DNA from: Megascapheus bottae | Taxonomy: Eukaryota > Chordata > Mammalia > Rodentia > Geomyidae | Assembly (NCBI GenBank): GCA_024803745.1 | Contig: JANJXV010000130.1 | Span: 1,726,501 to 1,790,500, forward strand | Direction of reading: 5' to 3' | Length of the DNA: 64,000 nt | In this document: positions 58,389-64,000 of the stretch, in pieces | How the letters are laid out: each line of letters starts with the position of its first letter | Numbering within the stretch: the first letter of the stretch is position 1 | Made by a program: the position numbers and the translations under genes | Notes under the pieces: generated by a model | Database searches by the model: none | What the model saw: only the letters and a program-made list of their open reading frames with translations | What the model was told of the DNA's origin: nothing

Positions 58389-59889
58389 GACTCCACGAGT
58401 ACTTCTTCCTCCTCCTCTACGACCTCTAAGGAAGTAGTGAGGCTTGGATTCTCATGCCTTCTCTTTGAATCTGAATTTTCTTTTGTTCTTTGCATCCAAT
58501 GTGTCCAAATGACATGCAAGCGTGGCTCCGTCCGTGAAGAATTCAGATCCTTAGATTTTAAAACAAACACTGTCTCCCCTAAATCACTGCAATGGATTTG
58601 CCTGGGAAAGTGTGTGTCAGAGGGGTCCTTTGCCCCCTTTGTGACCGCTACGGCCATGAGAAAGCTTCACTGGTGATTACAGGATATTTGAGCCCTGGGA
58701 TTATCTGGTGATTAGACTCCTTCTGGTGGCAAAGCTGTCTCCTAACAAGATTAATTTGGGGGCAACAAGAGGGTAATTATTAATGTATCCGGAAGGCGGC
58801 TCCAAGCACTGTTTCCCCAATGAGAGCAGATCTTTGTTTATTTATAGCTTCCTCTCAGGAGGAACATGGTGCAGGGAGAGGGAGGGAGGGAGAGAGGAAG
58901 AGACAGAGAGAGAGAGAGAGAACACCAGACCAAGGTGCACTCACAGAACTTGGAGGATAATTGATTGCTTCAAGTTCAAGGACTTTTGCAGTAAGCAAGA
59001 GCCTTTCAGACTCCCAGCATCCTCTGCTCAGGCAGTAGGCCAATGACAAAAGATCCACCATGAGCCCCCTGCCCGTGTCCCCTCCACCACTGCCTCCTTA
59101 TGGACTTCCCCACTCTGTCCCCCTATCTCTATCTCCCCCCTCTGCCTCCATCTCTTGGCTCTTGTCCTGTCTACCACACCATGGCTGGAAAGACTTTGGG
59201 AAAAAAAAACAACAGACACACCATGCATCTCCTCTCCAATGACCAGCTCCCATTGAAATCAGAACAAAGCCTGATCCCCAGGAAACCACAAAGCCCTACT
59301 GGGCATGGCCCCCAATATTTCCTCAACCTTATCTCCTCTCCCACTGCAACCCACTTCCCTCCTGCTCTGCCAGACCAGTCACCAGCAGCAACTAAACACA
59401 AAGAGCAACGCACACAGCACCCTTTTAAGCATGGCCATCCTTCGTTTGTCCTGCTTTGCTTTCCCTCTTAACACAGGCTGGCACGCCGAGTGGCTGCCTC
59501 TTCTGAGTGTTCTGTACAGGACTTCACAAACTCTCAGTAAGCCAGTCCTGAGCCATTCCTTGTAGGAGGATTCCCTCCCTGCCCCTGGCTGCAGAATTTT
59601 GTTCAGCCAATCAATACATAACCTTGTTTATTGTGTGTTGCTCTTTAAAGACCTTTTATCTAATACACTGTGATTCATGAACGTTGAACTGTGGTTGGCA
59701 GCCACATAACTCAGGGCTGAACGAAGCTTATCTTGCATTTCAGCACTGTGTCAGGGAAACTTGAAACAGTAAGCTCATGGACAGAAAACACAGGGAAGGC
59801 GAGCATCACAGTCCGGTCACATGTGTCTAAGGGTGGGCAAAGAAAAGGATGAAAGGCGAGTGTCCGTGACTCCCTCCTGGACTTTGAGA
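58389..59889. other. Unassigned sequence
   Basis: No gene was recognised. A (GA)n/(GGGA) patch lies at 58873-58920. The 123-codon frame at 59100-59471 is Pro/Ser-rich and overlaps several others without a domain. 58640-58860 may be conserved (see findings). Confidence 0.45.
58640..58860. other. Candidate conserved non-coding block
   Basis: Non-repeat sequence with clustered homeodomain-type motifs ('gggattatctg', 'gtgattagact', 'agattaatttg', 'gtaattattaatg') and retained CpGs. No frame or splice pattern suggests an exon. Enhancer identity is an inference. Confidence 0.25.
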
Positions 59890-60105
59890 AGCTTAGGAGG
59901 CTGAGATCTGAGGTTCCACATTCAAATCCAGCCTGGGCAGACAAATCCAAGAAAGTCTTTTCTCCAATTAAGCAATAAAAAGTTGCAATTAGGGGCACAG
60001 CTGGAGTAGTTGAGCACCAACCCTGAGCCTCCTCCATCCACCAAAAACCAGCAAACAAACCTTGGAGAGAATGTGTGACTGAGTTCAAGCTCTAATACTG
60101 GCATC
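59890..60105 (+). mobile_element. Composite SINE, 5'-truncated
   Basis: Begins at 'gcttaggaggctgagatctg', then 'ttcaaatccagcctgggcag', 'cttttctccaattaagc', a rearranged right monomer and 'gagttcaagctctaatactg'. Confidence 0.82.
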
Positions 60106-60509
60106 AAAGAACAAGACAAGTAACCAAAAAACCATATACTTTTTAAAAAAATACTATGCCTCGAGATATATGTTTTCATAATTTGTTTCCAAGAGACCAT
60201 TTTTTTTTGGTAAAATGATTGCACACGGTGATCTTATCATTTGTTTGAAATCTACAAATAAAACTTTTTAACAACATAAAAACAAATGGACATTCAAGTG
60301 TGGAGTAGTAAAACTGGTAGAACATGGAGACTAACGCCTCCCTCTTGAACCTCAGCCCGGCCCAGCAGAACTACATGCATGTCTGTAAAAGGCTGCAGCA
60401 GTGCGTTGGGCATTGATCTGGGTGTTACCAATAACAAGGCAATTCCAAGACAGACATGTCCAATATAGAGTCTGCAAGCCGTGAAAATGGATCTGTATCT
60501 CTTATCATC
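60106..60509. other. Unassigned sequence
   Basis: No gene or repeat family was recognised. Confidence 0.4.
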
Positions 60510-60610
60510 AGTACATGATCTGAGTCCCCCACCAGAATATAAACTCTGAGGGATTATGTTTGCCACTATTTCTATTCACTGTTACATCTTCAACTGCTAG
60601 AACACAACTC
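60510..60610 (+). mobile_element. LINE-2 3' fragment
   Basis: 'cccccaccagaatataaact', 'ctgagggattatg', 'ctattcactgttacatcttc', 'aactgctagaaca' follow L2 order. Confidence 0.68.
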
Positions 60611-61159
60611 TTAACCAATGTTGGCTGCCTTAGGAAGCCTGAGGCTCTGTAGTCCAAACACAGACAACACCGAGAACATTTCCATAATTTGTAAATGTGC
60701 AGTGAGGCAGCAGGCATACACTGGGGAGGATCTTGAAGAATTGTCAGCCAGGTAAGTGGTGAATGTTGTAGGTGAGAAGCAAAAGCTCAGAGAAGGACAT
60801 GGATGACCCAAGAAGACACACAGTTCAGTTGGAGCCGGAGAAACCTTCCTTTCCTAAGCCATGGCTCAGGCTTTCCTTCTGTTTTTGCTATCGGCCAGCA
60901 CCTTAGAGATGGAATCTCCCTTATTACTGGGACGTCTCAGGGCATCTGGCTTTGTGGTTCAGAACAAAGTGAGCGTTCAATAAATGCTGACAGATCAGAT
61001 TACAGGAAAGGAAAGGAGAATTCCCAGAAGATCAAAAGGCAGCCTGCACTTTCAGCTAAAGTCAATCACACCACCTGGAAGGACTGACTTAATTTTGAAG
61101 CGTTAACTCTCACTGGAGAAAAGTTCATGAGGAAGAAAGTAGGACTCTACCTACATGAC
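60611..61159. other. Unassigned sequence
   Basis: No gene was recognised. A short L2-tail-like 'gagcgttcaataaatgctga' lies at about 60971-60990. Confidence 0.4.
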
Positions 61160-61590
61160 TTCCAAGGAATGAAAAAGTAAACTCCAATTGGCTATAAAAT
61201 GAACAAGAGAATGAGTGTGCGTGTGTATTTACTGACTTGGACAACAGAAAAGTCCAGAATTAGGATGGATTTCAAGTGTGGTTTGCTACAGAGAGCCAAA
61301 ACAGAGTTGAGTTTACTGTTTTGCAGCTCTGTTTCTCTGCAGTTCTCTTATCCATGTCTGCACAGTGGTTTCCATCATTGTAGAGTCCCAGAGAAAAGCA
61401 CTGTACACTCCATGGTCCTCACCAAATATCCAAGATTCACTATGATTGGATGGGCTTATGTCACTCATCTACCCTTGAACCAATCACCTACACCAGAGAA
61501 GGGTTAGAAGCTGTTGATTGGCTGGGATGAGTCATAGTCCATAAACATAGTGTCAGATAGAAAGAGGGGTAGGGAAATGACCTCCACAAA
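61160..61590 (+). mobile_element. Ancient interspersed repeat with CCAAT-rich end, family unresolved
   Basis: 'actgacttggacaacagaaa', 'agtccagaattagg', '...tatgattggatgggcttatg', 'cccttgaaccaatcacc', 'gttgattggctgggatgag' occur in the order of a repeat seen widely in mammals. I cannot name the family. The 102-codon frame at 61199-61507 has no recognised function. Confidence 0.5.
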
Positions 61591-61765
61591 ATGATCACTC
61601 TTTCAGTACACTAAGTAGTTAGGCGAGGCTAAACAGCTTCCAGGGACTCTCAAAATAGGAACAGAATTTGAGAAACGGCTAGTTAAAAAAATAATTTTCC
61701 CTACCAAACATTATTGTTCCACATCTCTTGCTAAAGTATGGGGATATAGAGTTAAAAATCTTGAT

Positions 61766-61827
61766 CTTTCTTTCCTTTTTTTCCTTCCTTCCTTCCTTTC
61801 CTTTCCTTCCTGTCTCTCTTTTCTCTA
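61766..61827. repeat. (TTCC)n / CT-rich simple sequence
   Basis: TTTC and TTCC units, pyrimidine-only for most of its length. Confidence 0.92.
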
Positions 61828-64000
61828 TCAATTATAACATAAAAGTATTTTCAGAATAGTTAAGACTAGACTAGGCAAACTCAAGCCTGTTGCAAAGAAA
61901 ATATCATCCACGTATATAAAAACTGAAATAAGAGAGAAAAAAAGAAGGCTTGATCTATACCCACACAAAAGAAATAAATAGCATTGTTTTGGTGTCGTTT
62001 TTCTCCTAACATCCTCTCTTTGAATATCATACATATACAAGAGGAGGAAAAAAATCTGCAATGATAAGTGAACTCCTTGGCAGAGTTCTTCTAGTCCTGT
62101 AATATCCGACAGGTTCATGAATGCCATGGACGGAACCAACCATTTTCTCCATTCCCTTCTGCATGTCTTCATTCCACTGAAGACGGCCTCACACCCAGAC
62201 AGACTTCTAACACTTTCTCGTCCTGCTCTTGTCAGACAGTGACTCTGCTGCTGAGCGTTCTGGCAGAGCAGGCACACTGTGGACAGGAGCCTCTCCTTTT
62301 CCCACTGATACCCGCTGCAAAGAAAGCTTTTTATATCACTTCTGAGACACTTGTTTAAGGTTTGTGCTGAAGTCTGCAAACCAAGCAGACAAGTGCTCAG
62401 ATTCAGAACTCAGCAATCCCAGCAACGATGAGCTGTGGGGAGTTGGGGATTGTCGGAACTCATGGGATGTTGGAATCTATGTGGGTTCCATTACATGATG
62501 AGGCTTGTTCAGGCAGGGAACCCGAGGGGGCCCCTATGCTGTGTGATGGGATGACAGAAAGAAGTGCCTAGCACCAACCCCAGGAATAGACAACATGGTA
62601 GATAACAGTGAAGAGTTCTTTTAGAATGTAGCAGCAAGAAAGAGGTGCCGGATATGTGTGGTCATTTATTAGTTGTTTTTTTTTCAAATTCGCTCAAGGA
62701 GGGGAAAAAAGTGAGGTGCAGATGGATTGGCTAGTGTATCTGACAAAAATAAAAAGAGGACTGGTTTGAGGCAGGAATGGATCCAAGGATGAAATTGTGG
62801 GTGTGAGCACTGTGTCTCTCCATCTCTTAGATGGAGTGGCCTGGACTTATGTTCATGTTCCGCACAGGCTTTCTCCAAGTGGAGGGAAATGTTTCGGGTC
62901 CCCCGGGGATCCCAGTCACCATTCTTCATTCAGCTTTGTGATATGCAATGCTTTCTTCTCTAGCAGAAATTCTAGGGAATTGCCAGAGGAGTGCTCTGAT
63001 TGGCCTGGCTTAAGTAGAAAACCAACTTTTGGAACTAGAGGACTGGGGTGGCATGACATGTCAGTCTTGGGGTGCACATCTTCCTTAAGAGTAAGGCCGC
63101 CCAATTTAGCACGTAAAAAGTTACAGTGTAAGTATTGATTACACGTGATTCCTTCTCGGGGAGAAATCTGAAACAGGGTGTCTTATGCTTTCTGAACAGT
63201 AACTGGGAAAATCACCAGGTTCCCCTGCCAGGGAAGAGAAGGATTAATTCATAAAGCGCATACATTGGGTAAACCAAGAAACTATTGTCCTTTGGCTCCG
63301 TTTCTCTTGGACTTTTTTTTCCCCATGCTGATAAGAACTTACAATTTGATGGGGAAAACTAGAAACTATGAACCAATGCTTCTCTGCTTAAAAAAAAAAT
63401 AGAAAAAAGCTCCAGAGATTATGAGTTTGGTGGGATGTTAATAGTTCTTAAGTATAAAAGGAGTCCTGTGACCCAAAAGGCTTTAAGGAAAGAGGGGATG
63501 AACTCAGCTAATCAAATTTATCTGCTATGAGACTGTCCATTTCCAGAGCGAATTTCCCAGGGGGAAAAGGACCATGGAAACGCTTCACACAGAACAGCTT
63601 TCTGGGACTTGGATTTTGCAGAAATCATAACAAGGGCCGGGGCCAAGTGCTAACTAGCTTTATCATTAATGGGATGGATATGACACACTAAATCCTCTAG
63701 ATTACTCCAGGGTATGTTTAAAGGACAAAATAAGAGGAAGTATTGATTCCAACTGTTTTCAACCATAACTAAGATGCAGGGATTGCAATGCCTCCTCCAT
63801 ACAAATAAAAATGTCCATCACCCAAACACGTGGACGTGTGTCCTAGACAGCCTGGCCAAGCCAAGTTCCATCATCTTTTTTTTTTTTTGCTTTGTGTATT
63901 AGCTCCTAAATTATACCTCCCAGAATGCATTGCATCAGGAAATGGCACCAATTTCTTTTGCACTCAAAGAAGGGCGCTCTCCCACTTTAGACATACCTCC
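61828..64000. other. Unassigned sequence to window end
   Basis: About 2.2 kb with no recognised gene or repeat. It includes the longest open frame not explained by a microsatellite (183 codons, minus, 62379-61828), which shows no domain. Short T and A runs occur at 62677, 63390 and 63878. Confidence 0.45.

Overview
The window looks like a gene-free stretch of a mammalian nuclear genome, either intergenic DNA or the inside of a very long intron. I found no protein-coding gene, structural RNA gene, CpG-rich promoter, phage, plasmid or CRISPR feature. Every open frame longer than about 120 codons is chance, lies in a microsatellite, or crosses a transposon. What can be annotated is the repeat landscape.

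Organism. The commonest young repeat is a roughly 185 bp dimeric SINE. Its left half is an ID-like, tRNA-Ala-derived monomer with visible A and B boxes, and its right half is a second, tRNA-like monomer. This matches the published description of IDL-Geo, reported as restricted to Geomyoidea (kangaroo rats, pocket mice, pocket gophers). A second SINE joins a 7SL/B1-like head (with the 'agctactcaggaggctgag' signature) to the same right-hand monomer. A rodent-like L1 3' end, one short B1-like piece, one ID element, and MIR, L2, MaLR and hAT remnants shared by all mammals complete the picture. A heteromyid or geomyid rodent is my best inference. It rests on remembered family descriptions, not on a search.

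Layout. 1-23 kb looks AT-rich and repeat-poor; it holds the ends of five L1 copies (one on the window edge), an L2, MaLR LTR pieces and, from 15.6 kb, the first SINEs. 23-24.5 kb is a dense microsatellite cluster. 24.5-48 kb carries most SINEs, MIRs and L2s, with (CA)n and (TC)n arrays, one hAT-type DNA transposon, a three-level SINE nest at 43.8-44.5 kb and a MIR split by a SINE at 47.3-47.8 kb. 48-64 kb alternates unassigned, CpG-containing, possibly conserved sequence with SINEs, a clean 5'-truncated L1 at 57.4 kb and a 151-base all-purine tract at 57.9 kb.

No genes are seen to work together. The informative content is insertion chronology (nests, target-site duplications), simple-sequence tracts with non-B-DNA potential, and a few blocks that could be conserved regulatory elements or a cryptic exon. 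Those last calls are inferences that need cross-species alignment or transcript data. I did not find an obvious new biological system.
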